A stretch of 64,000 nt of DNA. Origin: JABCPE02 sp963520375 (GTDB lineage Bacteria; Bacteroidota; Bacteroidia; Flavobacteriales; Weeksellaceae). The stretch is taken from positions 89,087 to 153,086 of the forward strand of contig CAUQQF010000002.1 of the NCBI GenBank assembly GCA_963520375.1, in the 5' to 3' direction. How positions within the stretch are numbered: the stretch's first letter is position 1; every line of letters starts with the position of its first letter. Under the pieces are notes generated by a model. The model saw nothing but the letters and a program-made list of their open reading frames with translations. It had not been told where the DNA came from and searched no databases. Positions 17,448-26,457 of the stretch are shown here, in pieces. A program made the translations under genes and the position numbers.

Positions 17448-19097
17448 TTTGTTCATAGACATTAGGAATTCTTCGTTGTTCAGAGTTGCTTTCATTTGTT
17501 TTTCTACAAATTCCATAGCTTCTACGGGATTCATATCAGAAAGATATTTTCTCAAAATCCACATTCTCTGCTGAGTGGTTTCATCATGCAGCAGGTCGTC
17601 TCTTCTCGTGCTGGAAGCCACCAAATCCACTGCAGGGAAAACCCTTTTATTAGCGATTTTTCTATCCAGCAGGAGTTCCATGTTTCCTGTTCCTTTGAAT
17701 TCTTCAAAAATCACCTCATCCATTTTAGAACCTGTATCTATCAGAGCTGTAGCGATAATGGTCAAAGAACCGCCGCCTTCTATTTTCCTAGCCGCTCCGA
17801 AAAATCTTTTTGGTTTGTGCAGTGCATTGGCATCTACTCCACCAGAGAGGATTTTCCCAGAGGCAGGAGTTACCGTATTATAGGCTCTTGCCAGACGAGT
17901 GATAGAATCTAGTAAAATCACCACATCATGTCCGCATTCTACCATTCTTTGGGCTTTTGACAGAACCAGATTGGCTACTTTTACATGTTTTTCTGCAGCT
18001 TCATCAAAGGTAGAAGCAATTACTTCTGCATTCACACTTCGCTGCATATCAGTTACTTCCTCTGGTCTTTCATCTATCAGAAGAATCATCATATAGGCTT
18101 CTGGATGATTTGCCGAGATGGAATTAGCGATGTCTTTCAGGAGCATGGTTTTCCCTGTTTTAGGCTGGGCTACTATCATTGCTCTTTGTCCTTTTCCTAT
18201 TGGAGCGAATAGATCTACTATTCTGGTAGAAAGTGTGGAATTTTTTCCAGTTAAATTAAATTTCTCTTGTGGGAATAGCGGAGTAAGATATTCAAAAGCT
18301 ACTCTGTCTTTTATGAAATGCAGGTCTCTGCCATTTACTTCCAATGCTTTTTGGAGCGAAAAATATTTTTCTCCTTCTTTTGGAAGTCGGACGATACCCT
18401 TCACGGTATCACCAGTTTTTAAACCATAATTTCTGATTTGATTTGTGGAGACAAATACATCATCTGGAGAAGAAATATAGTTGAAATCCGAAGAACGGAG
18501 AAATCCGTAGTTATCAGGAAGAATCTCTAAAACGCCCTCTACGATTACGATATTATCAAAATTAAATTCCTTTTTAGGAGGATTTTGCTCTTCGTTTTCG
18601 GGTTCTTTGTTTTCTGATTGTTTAGAGTTTTCTTTTTGCTTGATTTTCTTTTTTAGAGGTTTTTCTCCTTCATTGGTTTTCTCTTCCAAAATATTTTCCT
18701 CTACTGCCGAAGCTGGAATATTAGCTTCTTTTTCTTTTGTATTTTTAGGAGATTTTTTGGTTTTTGGAGTAGTTTTTTTCTCCTCTTTTGCAGGTTTTTC
18801 GGTTTTTGATTTTGTTTCTTCTTTTTTGTCCGAAATATTTTCTTCTGCAGGTTTTTCTACTCTTTTTCTTTTAGTAGTTTTTTTCTCTGGAGTTTGGTTT
18901 TCAGTGGTATTCTCAGGTTTTTCTTCGGTTGCATTATAGTATTCTTTTGCTATTTTGGGATTTGCAGCTTGAAAGTCAAGAATAGCGAAAACCTTATCAT
19001 TTTCTGTGCTGTTTCTTGCTACTTTAATGCCTAAATCTTTACAAATTTTAGTCAATTCTGTTGTAGATTTTGACTGTAGGCTTTCAATGTTAAACAT
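17445..19097 (-). CDS. rho: Transcription termination factor Rho with long charged insertion
   Basis: 550 residues, against about 420 for E. coli Rho. A Rho_N/SAP-like helical domain (1-50) is followed by a low-complexity K/E/T/P-rich segment (about 55-178). Then come the cold-shock RNA-binding domain (185-255) and the RecA-like ATPase, with P-loop AQPKTGKT (310-317), LLIDERPEEV (339-348), and Walker B VVILLDS (392-398). The insertion gives the extra length. Intrinsically disordered inserts of this kind are characteristic of Bacteroidota Rho, and in Bacteroides the insert has been linked to phase separation. Everything needed for termination activity is present. Transcribed alone toward a shared terminator. 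Confidence 0.96.
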   Translation of the reverse strand: MFNIESLQSKSTTELTKICKDLGIKVARNSTENDKVFAILDFQAANPKIAKEYYNATEEKPENTTENQTPEKKTTKRKRVEKPAEENISDKKEETKSKTEKPAKEEKKTTPKTKKSPKNTKEKEANIPASAVEENILEEKTNEGEKPLKKKIKQKENSKQSENKEPENEEQNPPKKEFNFDNIVIVEGVLEILPDNYGFLRSSDFNYISSPDDVFVSTNQIRNYGLKTGDTVKGIVRLPKEGEKYFSLQKALEVNGRDLHFIKDRVAFEYLTPLFPQEKFNLTGKNSTLSTRIVDLFAPIGKGQRAMIVAQPKTGKTMLLKDIANSISANHPEAYMMILLIDERPEEVTDMQRSVNAEVIASTFDEAAEKHVKVANLVLSKAQRMVECGHDVVILLDSITRLARAYNTVTPASGKILSGGVDANALHKPKRFFGAARKIEGGGSLTIIATALIDTGSKMDEVIFEEFKGTGNMELLLDRKIANKRVFPAVDLVASSTRRDDLLHDETTQQRMWILRKYLSDMNPVEAMEFVEKQMKATLNNEEFLMSMNK

Positions 19098-19212
19098 ATA
19101 AATATTTAGTAAATGTAATTAAAATCAATGTAAAATTAAGATGTAATTAGGAACAAATGATAGAAGTCCACTGCTCCTTTAATCGAAAAATATGCTGCAA
19201 ATCTACACTATT

Positions 19213-19244
19213 TTTGATAAATACAAAAAAATATTTTATTTTTG
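19213..19244 (+). promoter_or_regulatory. Promoter of DUF4293 gene (possible leaderless transcript)
   Basis: TTTG at 19213-19216, a 20-nt spacer, and TATTTTTG at 19237-19244 match the Bacteroidota consensus TTTG-N19-21-TAnnTTTG exactly. The start codon follows only 4 nt later (19249), so the transcript would begin at or next to the AUG. Confidence 0.7.
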
Positions 19245-19248
19245 CACC

Positions 19249-19626
19249 ATGTTACAAAGAATACAGACTATATTTATCCTTGTTTCGATGCTTGCAACTG
19301 GAGGACTTTTTTTGACATCAAAAGATGTTGAAATTCCAGGATTTTTGGGTGGAGTAGGATTTTTGGGAGCAGTAGAATTCATCTGTATTTTTATGTACAA
19401 AAATAGAGGAAGACAAATACTGCTGAATAATTTCAGCATTGTTATAAACGCTTTGTTGATTGGTTTATTGGTTTATTGGTTACTAAATTTACCTGGAGGA
19501 ATGGATTTTCCTGAGAAAGGTATTGAGCCAGTATTTCCGCTGATTTCTATTGTGTTTTTATTTATGGCAAATAAAAATATCCGTAGAGATGAGAGGCTTG
19601 TAAAATCTGTAGACAGACTCCGATAG
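19249..19626 (+). CDS. DUF4293 family membrane protein
   Basis: 125 residues starting MLQRIQTIF, the conserved opening of DUF4293 proteins found almost only in Bacteroidota. An upstream in-frame ATG at 19192 would add 19 residues unlike the family and lies upstream of the promoter, so 19249 is preferred. Four hydrophobic segments (about 5-20, 28-43, 60-79 and 95-108) predict an inner-membrane protein. These genes commonly sit beside rho in flavobacteria, as here where rho is divergent. Function unknown. Confidence 0.85.
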   Translation: MLQRIQTIFILVSMLATGGLFLTSKDVEIPGFLGGVGFLGAVEFICIFMYKNRGRQILLNNFSIVINALLIGLLVYWLLNLPGGMDFPEKGIEPVFPLISIVFLFMANKNIRRDERLVKSVDRLR

Positions 19627-19650
19627 CTATGCAACGATTTATTTTGAGTG

Positions 19651-19679
19651 AAAAACCAGTCTTTTGGGCTGGTTTTTTT
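19651..19679 (+). terminator. Terminator after DUF4293 gene
   Basis: AACCAGTC / GGGCTGGTT stem with a short TTTT-containing loop, including one G-U pair, followed by a T7 tract, 25 nt after the stop codon. Confidence 0.8.
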
Positions 19680-19725
19680 GTATAAGAAAAAAAATTGTAA
19701 TTTGGTCAGTTGAAATTTATGTTTA

Positions 19726-21564
19726 ATGAATCCTTATAGAAGAATTTTGGCATTTGCCAACCCTCATAAAAAATATATTTTCGGGAGTTTATTTTTTAAT
19801 ATTCTTTATTCCGTTTTTCAGATAGCATCCGCGGGAACTATACTTCCTGTTTTGGGAATGCTTTTTGGGACTATTAATAACAAAAAACCAGCCGTAGAGC
19901 CTGTATACAGCGGAAATATGTCAGATTATTTTTCCTATTTGAAGGACTATGCATATTATCTGGTAGAAGTGAATGCGAGAGAACATGGAGCTTTGACCGT
20001 TTTGGCGTGGTTATGTGTTATCACGGCATTTGCGTTTTTTGCAAGAAATATTTTCCGTTATATAGGTTCTTTGATGCTTATTTATTATCGTGTAGGTGTA
20101 GCCAAAGACCTTCGTACTTCTATGTATCAAAAGATTTTGACACTTCCTGTTTCATTTTTTACAGAACAAAAAAAAGGAGATATGATGTCCAGAATGTCTA
20201 ATGATGTAGGAGAAGTGGAAGGAAGTATTCTGGGTAGTTTAGTAGAGCTGGTCAATTCGCCTTTTATGCTCATAAGCACCTTGATTACTTTATTTTATTT
20301 AAGTCCAGAGCTTACATTTTTCACTTTATTGGTTTTGCCAGTGATGGGAACTCTGATAGCACTGATAGGGAAAAGCCTAAAAAAACAAGCTCACGAAGCC
20401 CAAACCGAGATGGGAAATATTTTTTCTATCGTAGACGAAACCCTGAAATCTGCGAAAGTTATTAAGATTTTTAATGCAGATAAATTACTAAACAATCGTT
20501 TCACAACTTCTATCAATAAGTGGCTGAATGCCGCAGTAGGCGTAGGTAAAAAAAGAGAACTTGCCTCTCCTATGAGTGAGTTTTTGGGTTCTATCACTTT
20601 CCTGATAATCACATGGTATGGAGGGAAACAAATCATTGAAAACCAAAGTCTTTCGCCTGAGGAGTTTTTGGTGTTTTTAGCAATGTTTTTCCAAATTCTG
20701 CCTCCCGCTAAAAGTTTAGCCAATTCCATTTCTACCATACAAAAGGGAGGGCCAGCGCTGGAGCGTGTGATAGAGATTCTGGATGCAGATATCAAGATAG
20801 ATGAAAAAGAAAATCCTATTCCTATCCAGACATTAGAAAACAGCATAGAGTTTAAGAATGTAGGATTTTATTATAATGAAGATAGAACCATACTGAAAAA
20901 CTTTAATTTAACTATTCCAAGAGGCAAAACAGTTGCTTTGGTGGGACAAAGTGGAAGTGGAAAAACTACGATTGCCAATCTTTTAGCCAGATTTTATGAT
21001 GCCACAGAGGGAGAAATCCTGATAGATGGGAATAATATAAAAGACCTAAAAGTAAAGGATTATAGAAAAATGATAGGAATGGTTACTCAGGAGTCTGTAT
21101 TGTTCAATGACAGTGTTTATAACAATATTCTCATGGGTAAGCCAGATGCGGATAGAGAAGAAGTAGAAGCAGCCGCAAAAATCGCTAACGCTCATGATTT
21201 CATTCTCAATCTTTCGGATGGGTATGATACCAATATAGGCGATGATGGGAATAAACTCTCTGGCGGACAAAAACAAAGAGTTTCCATCGCCCGTGCCGTG
21301 CTGAAAAATCCTTCGATTATGATTCTGGATGAGGCAACTTCAGCGCTCGATACTGAGAGCGAGAGATTCGTGCAGGAAGCATTAGAAAAAATGATGGAGA
21401 ACAGAACCTCACTGGTTATCGCCCACCGTCTTTCTACGATTCAAAAAGCAGACTGGATAGTAGTGATGGAACGAGGAATGATACTAGAACAGGGAACTCA
21501 CAAAGAGCTTATGGACAAAAATGGAGCTTATAAAAAGCTCGTGGAATTACAAGATTTTGAATAA
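19726..21564 (+). CDS. ABC exporter, fused permease and ATPase (MsbA-like)
   Basis: 612 residues. The N-terminal type-I exporter membrane domain (about 15-330, six predicted helices) is followed by a nucleotide-binding domain: Walker A VGQSGSGKTT, Q-loop TQESVLF, signature LSGGQKQR, Walker B SIMILDEATSALD and H-loop IAHRLST. All catalytic residues are present, so the protein works as a homodimer or with a partner half-transporter. Bacteroidota of this lineage use MsbA-like proteins of this type for lipid A-core or related lipid flipping, but multidrug export is equally possible. It starts 46 nt after a terminator, and dsbD follows 25 nt later. Confidence 0.9.
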   Translation: MNPYRRILAFANPHKKYIFGSLFFNILYSVFQIASAGTILPVLGMLFGTINNKKPAVEPVYSGNMSDYFSYLKDYAYYLVEVNAREHGALTVLAWLCVITAFAFFARNIFRYIGSLMLIYYRVGVAKDLRTSMYQKILTLPVSFFTEQKKGDMMSRMSNDVGEVEGSILGSLVELVNSPFMLISTLITLFYLSPELTFFTLLVLPVMGTLIALIGKSLKKQAHEAQTEMGNIFSIVDETLKSAKVIKIFNADKLLNNRFTTSINKWLNAAVGVGKKRELASPMSEFLGSITFLIITWYGGKQIIENQSLSPEEFLVFLAMFFQILPPAKSLANSISTIQKGGPALERVIEILDADIKIDEKENPIPIQTLENSIEFKNVGFYYNEDRTILKNFNLTIPRGKTVALVGQSGSGKTTIANLLARFYDATEGEILIDGNNIKDLKVKDYRKMIGMVTQESVLFNDSVYNNILMGKPDADREEVEAAAKIANAHDFILNLSDGYDTNIGDDGNKLSGGQKQRVSIARAVLKNPSIMILDEATSALDTESERFVQEALEKMMENRTSLVIAHRLSTIQKADWIVVMERGMILEQGTHKELMDKNGAYKKLVELQDFE

Positions 21565-21589
21565 AAAATATTAAAACAAATAATACAAA

Positions 21590-23659
21590 ATGCAAAGCAT
21601 AAAAAAGTTTTTACTTGTTCTTTTTAGTGTTATCATTACAGGAGTTTATGCTCAGATAAAAGACCCAGTAAAATTTAAACTAGAAGTTAATAAACTAGCA
21701 GAAAATGAATACGAAGCCATCCTCATAGCAAAATTAGAAAACGGATGGCATATCTACTCTAAAGATATTCCTGAAGACAGCGGTATTCCCACAGAGATGA
21801 AACTTCTTGGGAAAAATATAGAACCCATAGGAAAGGTAACCGAGGTAGGAAAAAAAATAGATGAGTTTTCGGAGGCGTTTGGTGCTAGAATAGTATATTA
21901 TTCTAATACAGTGTCTTTTAAACAAAAATTCAAACTAAAAGATGCTAAAAAATCTACCAATGTTTCAGCAGAAATCACTTATCAAACCTGCGATGACAGG
22001 GTTTGTCTTGCGCCCAATACCATTGAACTTCAGCATCAAATAAAGATAGAGGGAAGTGACATAAAGGACGAAGAAATTTTAGATAAGAAAGAAAATTCTG
22101 AAACTCCGAAAGATGTATCCACAGATGAAACACAGGTTTCGCAGACATTGGCTGAAAACCAAAAGTTAGACACGAAAAACCTAAAAATACAAGGGTTGGA
22201 TTATAAAAATCCTCTTGTTCAGTGTGGTACAGAGCAGGCTGCGAATACAGATGAGAGCTATTGGACTTATCTATTTTTAGGATTTATTGGAGGGATTATT
22301 GCTTTGCTTACGCCATGCGTTTTCCCTATGGTACCTTTGACAGTTTCTTTCTTTACCAAAGGAGCGAAAGACAAAGCGAAGGGCAGAAGAGATGCCATTC
22401 TCTATGGTTTCTTCATTCTGTTGATTTTTACTTTGCTTAGTTTGCCATTTCACTTGATAAGTGGCGTTGCTGGAAATATTTTTAATGAAATATCTACCAG
22501 CGTATGGCTTAACTTGGCATTTTTTATCGTGTTTGTTTTCTTCGCGGGAAGCTTTTTCGGATACTATGATATAGCGTTGCCAAGTTCTATAGCCAATAAA
22601 TCTTCAAAGGCGGAAGAGGCAGGAGGAATCGTAGGAATATTCTTCATGGCGCTTACTTTGGTGATTGTTTCGTTCTCATGTACAGGGCCTATTCTAGGGT
22701 CATTGCTGGGAAGTGCAGTAACGGGTTCGTCTAATGTTCCTATGCTGCTGACTTTTGCTTTGGCAGGTTTTGGTTTTGCTTGGGCGATTGTTTTCGGATT
22801 GTTGGCGCTGTTTCCACAGGCATTACAGTCTTTGCCGAAGTCAGGAGGCTGGATGAATACGCTGAAAGTAGTGCTGGGATTCATAGAACTGGGATTGGCT
22901 CTGAAATTCCTTTCCAAAGCAGATTTGGTAGCGAAAACAGCATTTTTAAAGCGAGAATTGTTCATCGCTATCTGGATAGTCCTTACCATTGGTTTAATAT
23001 TATATTTGTTTGGGCTAATAAGATTTCCTCACGATGATAAAAAACCAAAAATTTCACTTACGAGAAAATTATTTGGAGCGGCTGGAATAGGCTTTTTGAT
23101 GTATTTAGTTCAAGGATTGATACCGAGCGACAGACCGAAACTTTCTATGCTGAGCGGAATTTTGCCGCCGCTCAATGTGAGCTATTTTCATAATGAAAAG
23201 AATGGAATTTTGGGAATACACCCTATTCATGACTATTTCGAAGCAGTAGAATTAGCAAAAAAAGAAAACAAACCTATCCTGATAGACTTCACGGGGCATG
23301 GCTGCGAAAACTGCCGAAAAATGGAGGAATTCGTTTGGTCACAGCCAGATATTTTACCGATTCTTCAGAACGAGGTGGTTTTGGCTTCTCTTTATATAGA
23401 TGATAAAGATGAACTTCCACAAGACCAACAGATGAAAATAGACATGGGAAATGGGCAGATGAAGAAGATAAAAACAATAGGCGACAGATGGAGTATGTTT
23501 CAGCAGATAAATTTTGAGAACAATTCCCAGCCGCACTATGTTCTGGTAACTCCTGATAATAAGGTGATTAACACACCTGTTTCTGGATACATGGACAAAG
23601 AAGATTTCAAGAAATTCTTGGAATGCGGACTGAAACATTACAAAAATCATAAAAAATAA
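21590..23659 (+). CDS. dsbD: Thiol:disulfide interchange protein DsbD family
   Basis: 689 residues. A signal peptide (to VYAQ) precedes the periplasmic DsbD-alpha domain with the redox pair in TCDDRVC (near 135-141). A linker of charged residues follows, then eight predicted membrane helices with conserved LTPCVFPMVPLTV and SFSCTGPILG. The C-terminal thioredoxin domain has CENC (in GHGCENCRKME). Electrons pass from cytosolic thioredoxin through the membrane to periplasmic substrates such as cytochrome c maturation proteins and disulfide isomerases. All three cysteine pairs are present, so function is likely complete. Possibly cotranscribed with the ABC exporter. Confidence 0.93.
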   Translation: MQSIKKFLLVLFSVIITGVYAQIKDPVKFKLEVNKLAENEYEAILIAKLENGWHIYSKDIPEDSGIPTEMKLLGKNIEPIGKVTEVGKKIDEFSEAFGARIVYYSNTVSFKQKFKLKDAKKSTNVSAEITYQTCDDRVCLAPNTIELQHQIKIEGSDIKDEEILDKKENSETPKDVSTDETQVSQTLAENQKLDTKNLKIQGLDYKNPLVQCGTEQAANTDESYWTYLFLGFIGGIIALLTPCVFPMVPLTVSFFTKGAKDKAKGRRDAILYGFFILLIFTLLSLPFHLISGVAGNIFNEISTSVWLNLAFFIVFVFFAGSFFGYYDIALPSSIANKSSKAEEAGGIVGIFFMALTLVIVSFSCTGPILGSLLGSAVTGSSNVPMLLTFALAGFGFAWAIVFGLLALFPQALQSLPKSGGWMNTLKVVLGFIELGLALKFLSKADLVAKTAFLKRELFIAIWIVLTIGLILYLFGLIRFPHDDKKPKISLTRKLFGAAGIGFLMYLVQGLIPSDRPKLSMLSGILPPLNVSYFHNEKNGILGIHPIHDYFEAVELAKKENKPILIDFTGHGCENCRKMEEFVWSQPDILPILQNEVVLASLYIDDKDELPQDQQMKIDMGNGQMKKIKTIGDRWSMFQQINFENNSQPHYVLVTPDNKVINTPVSGYMDKEDFKKFLECGLKHYKNHKK

Positions 23660-23692
23660 TTTGTCTCAAACCTTGCTAAAATAATATTTTTG
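23660..23692 (+). promoter_or_regulatory. Promoter of rpiB
   Basis: TTTG (23660-23663), 21-nt spacer and TATTTTTG (23685-23692), matching the Bacteroidota consensus, 22 nt before the start codon. Confidence 0.65.
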
Positions 23693-23714
23693 CAAAAAGA
23701 AAAATAGAATAGAT

Positions 23715-24143
23715 ATGATAAACATAGCAATAGCATCTGACCACGCAGGTCATGAAATGAAAGATTTTCTAAAAAGAAAACTAAAAGCAGATTATAACAT
23801 GGTGGATTTTGGGACATTTTTCAAGGAAAGTGTAGATTATCCAGATTTTGCTCATCCAGCCGCTACTTCTATCGAAAAGGGAGACTGCGTTTTGGGAATT
23901 TTAGTATGTGGAACAGGAAATGGTATGCAGCTAGCAGCCAATAAACATGAAGGTATCCGAGCTGGACTAGCTTGGAACCCAGAAGTTGCAGCTTTGACAA
24001 GACAGCACAATGATGCTAATATGGTAGCAATTCCAGCAAGATTCGTGAGTAATGAAGAGGCTTTGGAAATAGCAAAAGCATTCCTTACCGCAGAATTTGA
24101 AGGAGGTAGACACCAGCTGAGAGTGGATAAAATAAAACCATAG
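23715..24143 (+). CDS. rpiB: Ribose-5-phosphate isomerase B
   Basis: 142 residues of the RpiB/LacAB family, interconverting ribose-5-phosphate and ribulose-5-phosphate in the pentose phosphate pathway. Visible motifs are ASDHAGHEMK (phosphate binding), VCGTGNGM with catalytic Cys (C65), GIRAGLAW, and RQHNDANM with the conserved His (H98). The ordinary family motif is CGTGIGM, so Asn for Ile is a mild variation. Has its own consensus promoter and a GC-rich terminator, so it is monocistronic. Confidence 0.94.
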   Translation: MINIAIASDHAGHEMKDFLKRKLKADYNMVDFGTFFKESVDYPDFAHPAATSIEKGDCVLGILVCGTGNGMQLAANKHEGIRAGLAWNPEVAALTRQHNDANMVAIPARFVSNEEALEIAKAFLTAEFEGGRHQLRVDKIKP

Positions 24144-24173
24144 GAAAATAACGATTTTTGTTTTTTGTAATTC

Positions 24174-24210
24174 AATCCCCCTTTTTATAAAAAGATGAAG
24201 GGGGATTTTT
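24174..24210 (+). terminator. Terminator after rpiB
   Basis: AATCCCCC (24174-24181) pairs with GGGGGATT (24200-24207), and TTTTTATAAAAA helps close the inner stem. A T-run follows. The T-run overlaps the -33 element of the rnr promoter. Confidence 0.85.
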
Positions 24211-24241
24211 GGTTAAAAAAGCATAAATAATGTTATATTTG
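24208..24241 (+). promoter_or_regulatory. Promoter of rnr
   Basis: TTTG (24208-24211), 22-nt spacer and TATATTTG (24234-24241), 28 nt before the start codon. The -33 box is embedded in the T-tract of the rpiB terminator. Confidence 0.55.
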
Positions 24242-24269
24242 AAGAACAAAATTTTTAAGAAAAACATTT

Positions 24270-26417
24270 ATGAAGAAGAAAAATAAATCACAAAAACAAC
24301 AATACAAATTGGAGAGTATCGGAAGACTCATTCTCCGATTTATGAATAAGAAAAATTCAAAAATATACAATTACAAACAGATAGCAGACGGAATAGACTA
24401 CAAAAATCCGCGCCAGAGAGAGCTGGTCATCCAGACTCTGCACAAACTGAGAGCCCAAGATAAAATAAAAGAAGTAGAAAAGGGCAAGTATATGGTAAAT
24501 CTGCAGATAAAAGAAACACTGACAGGGACGATAGACTTTGCCCTCAATGGAAATGCCTATGTAAGCGTGGAGGGACTGGATGAGGATATCTTCATCCATC
24601 AGAAAAATGTAAAAGATGCTTTGCAGGGCGATAAGGTCTTGATCATCACTTACAATTTCAAAGGGCGGAAGCTGGAAGGCTCTGTATTAGAGGTTTTGGA
24701 GAGAGCCAAAGACTCTTTCGTGGGGACATTTGAGTATGTGAAATATAAGGATTTTGGGTTTGTGATTTGTGACAAAAAAGTCATCAATACCGATATTTTC
24801 ATTCCTAAATCTAAAATCCACGGAGCCAAAGACGGCGATAAAGTAGTCGTGAAAATGCTCCAATGGGATATCAATTCCAAAAACCCAGAAGGGGAAATCA
24901 TCAAAGTATTAGGAAAACCAGGCGAACACGAAACGGAAATACATTCTATCCTCGCCGAATATGAACTTCCCTACCATTTCCCTGAGGAAGTAGAGGATTT
25001 CGCGAATAAAATCAGCCGAGAAATCACTCCCGAAGAGCTGAAAAAAAGAAGAGATATGCGGGGGACACTTACTTTCACCATAGACCCGAAAGATGCCAAG
25101 GATTTTGATGATGCACTTTCGCTGAAAAAATTAGACAACGGAAACTGGGAAATAGGTGTACACATTGCCGATGTATCCCACTATGTGCAGCCAGGAACGC
25201 TCGTCGATGAGGAAGCATACAGCCGTGCAACTTCCGTTTATCTCGTGGATAGGGTAGTTCCCATGCTCCCAGAGATTCTCAGTAACGACCTCTGTTCGCT
25301 AAAGCCAAATGTGGATAGATACGCTTTCTCGGCGGTGTTTGAGATGAATGACAAGGCAGAGATAGTGAAGCAGTGGTTTGGGCGTACAGTCATCCATTCC
25401 GATAGAAGATTTTCCTACGAAGAAGCCCAAGAACGTATAGAAACAGGGAAAGGAGATTTGGCGGAGGAAATTTTGGCATTAGACCATTTGGCGAAGATTC
25501 TCAGAAAAGAGAGATTAAAGAAAGGAGCTATCGCCTTTGACCGCAGTGAGGTGAGATTTAACCTTGATGAAAACAATAATCCTATCGGGGTTTATTTTAA
25601 AATCAGTAAAGATTCTAACCACCTGATAGAGGAGTTTATGTTGCTGGCAAACAGAAAAGTTTCCGAATATGTATCTCTTTCCAGAAAGGGCGAACCGACG
25701 CATAATACTTTTATTTATCGTATCCACGATGACCCAGACCCAGCAAAACTGGAAGCGCTGAGGGATTTCGTGCAGACACTCGGCTACAAAATGAATATTT
25801 CCAATTCCCAAAAAATAGCCGAAAGTATGAACAAACTCCTAAAAGATGTGGCAGGAAAAGGCGAGGAAAATATGGTAGAAACCCTAGCGATGAGAAGTAT
25901 GAGCAAGGCGGTCTATTCTACTGAGAATATAGGACACTATGGACTAGCATTCCCATATTATTCGCACTTTACTTCGCCTATTCGCCGTTATCCAGACCTC
26001 ATGGCGCATAGACTGCTCCAGCATTATTTGGATGGCGGAAAATCGCCAAACAGAGAGGAATACGAAGAATACTGCAAACACTGCAGTGATAGGGAAAGAC
26101 TGGCAGCTAATGCAGAGCGGGACTCTATAAAATACATGCAGGTGAAGTTCATGGAAGACAAAGTAGGTCAGGATTTCATAGGCGTAATCTCGGGTGTGGC
26201 AGACTACGGCTTCTGGGTAGAAATACCTGAAAACGGTGCCGAAGGTATGATAAAACTGAGAGACCTGATGGATGATTCCTACTTCCATGATCCGAAGGCG
26301 CATTCTATTGTCGGTGCCAAGTCAGGCAAGACCTACCGCCTCGGTGATGAGATAAAAATACAAGTAGTAAAAGCCAACCTCATCCAGAAACAATTGGATT
26401 TTAAAATAGTAGAATAA
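24270..26417 (+). CDS. rnr: Ribonuclease R
   Basis: 715-residue 3'-5' exoribonuclease of the RNB family, degrading structured RNA. Order of domains: basic N-terminal helix-turn-helix region (1-70), two cold-shock/OB domains (about 75-230), the RNB catalytic domain with DPKDAKDFDDALS carrying the conserved Asp cluster near residues 272-281, HIADVSHYV, FTSPIRRYPDL, and a C-terminal S1 domain (about 635-710, GVISGVADYGFWVEIPE). Everything needed for hydrolysis is present. Monocistronic, between two terminators. Confidence 0.95.
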   Translation: MKKKNKSQKQQYKLESIGRLILRFMNKKNSKIYNYKQIADGIDYKNPRQRELVIQTLHKLRAQDKIKEVEKGKYMVNLQIKETLTGTIDFALNGNAYVSVEGLDEDIFIHQKNVKDALQGDKVLIITYNFKGRKLEGSVLEVLERAKDSFVGTFEYVKYKDFGFVICDKKVINTDIFIPKSKIHGAKDGDKVVVKMLQWDINSKNPEGEIIKVLGKPGEHETEIHSILAEYELPYHFPEEVEDFANKISREITPEELKKRRDMRGTLTFTIDPKDAKDFDDALSLKKLDNGNWEIGVHIADVSHYVQPGTLVDEEAYSRATSVYLVDRVVPMLPEILSNDLCSLKPNVDRYAFSAVFEMNDKAEIVKQWFGRTVIHSDRRFSYEEAQERIETGKGDLAEEILALDHLAKILRKERLKKGAIAFDRSEVRFNLDENNNPIGVYFKISKDSNHLIEEFMLLANRKVSEYVSLSRKGEPTHNTFIYRIHDDPDPAKLEALRDFVQTLGYKMNISNSQKIAESMNKLLKDVAGKGEENMVETLAMRSMSKAVYSTENIGHYGLAFPYYSHFTSPIRRYPDLMAHRLLQHYLDGGKSPNREEYEEYCKHCSDRERLAANAERDSIKYMQVKFMEDKVGQDFIGVISGVADYGFWVEIPENGAEGMIKLRDLMDDSYFHDPKAHSIVGAKSGKTYRLGDEIKIQVVKANLIQKQLDFKIVE

Positions 26418-26430
26418 CAGCAATAAAAAA

Positions 26431-26455
26431 AACTCCCTTTTTTAGGGAGTTTTTA
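26431..26455. terminator. Bidirectional terminator between rnr and lipoprotein copy A
   Basis: Perfect stem AAAACTCCCT / AGGGAGTTTT with a TTTTT loop. A near-identical hairpin stands at 27413-27437 behind copy B, showing that the terminator was duplicated along with the gene. Confidence 0.88.
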
Positions 26456-26457
26456 TG

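Noticed and set aside
17496..18939. Several plus-strand open frames opposite rho
   Set aside because: They are shadows of the rho coding strand with no domains, and rho is fully accounted for.
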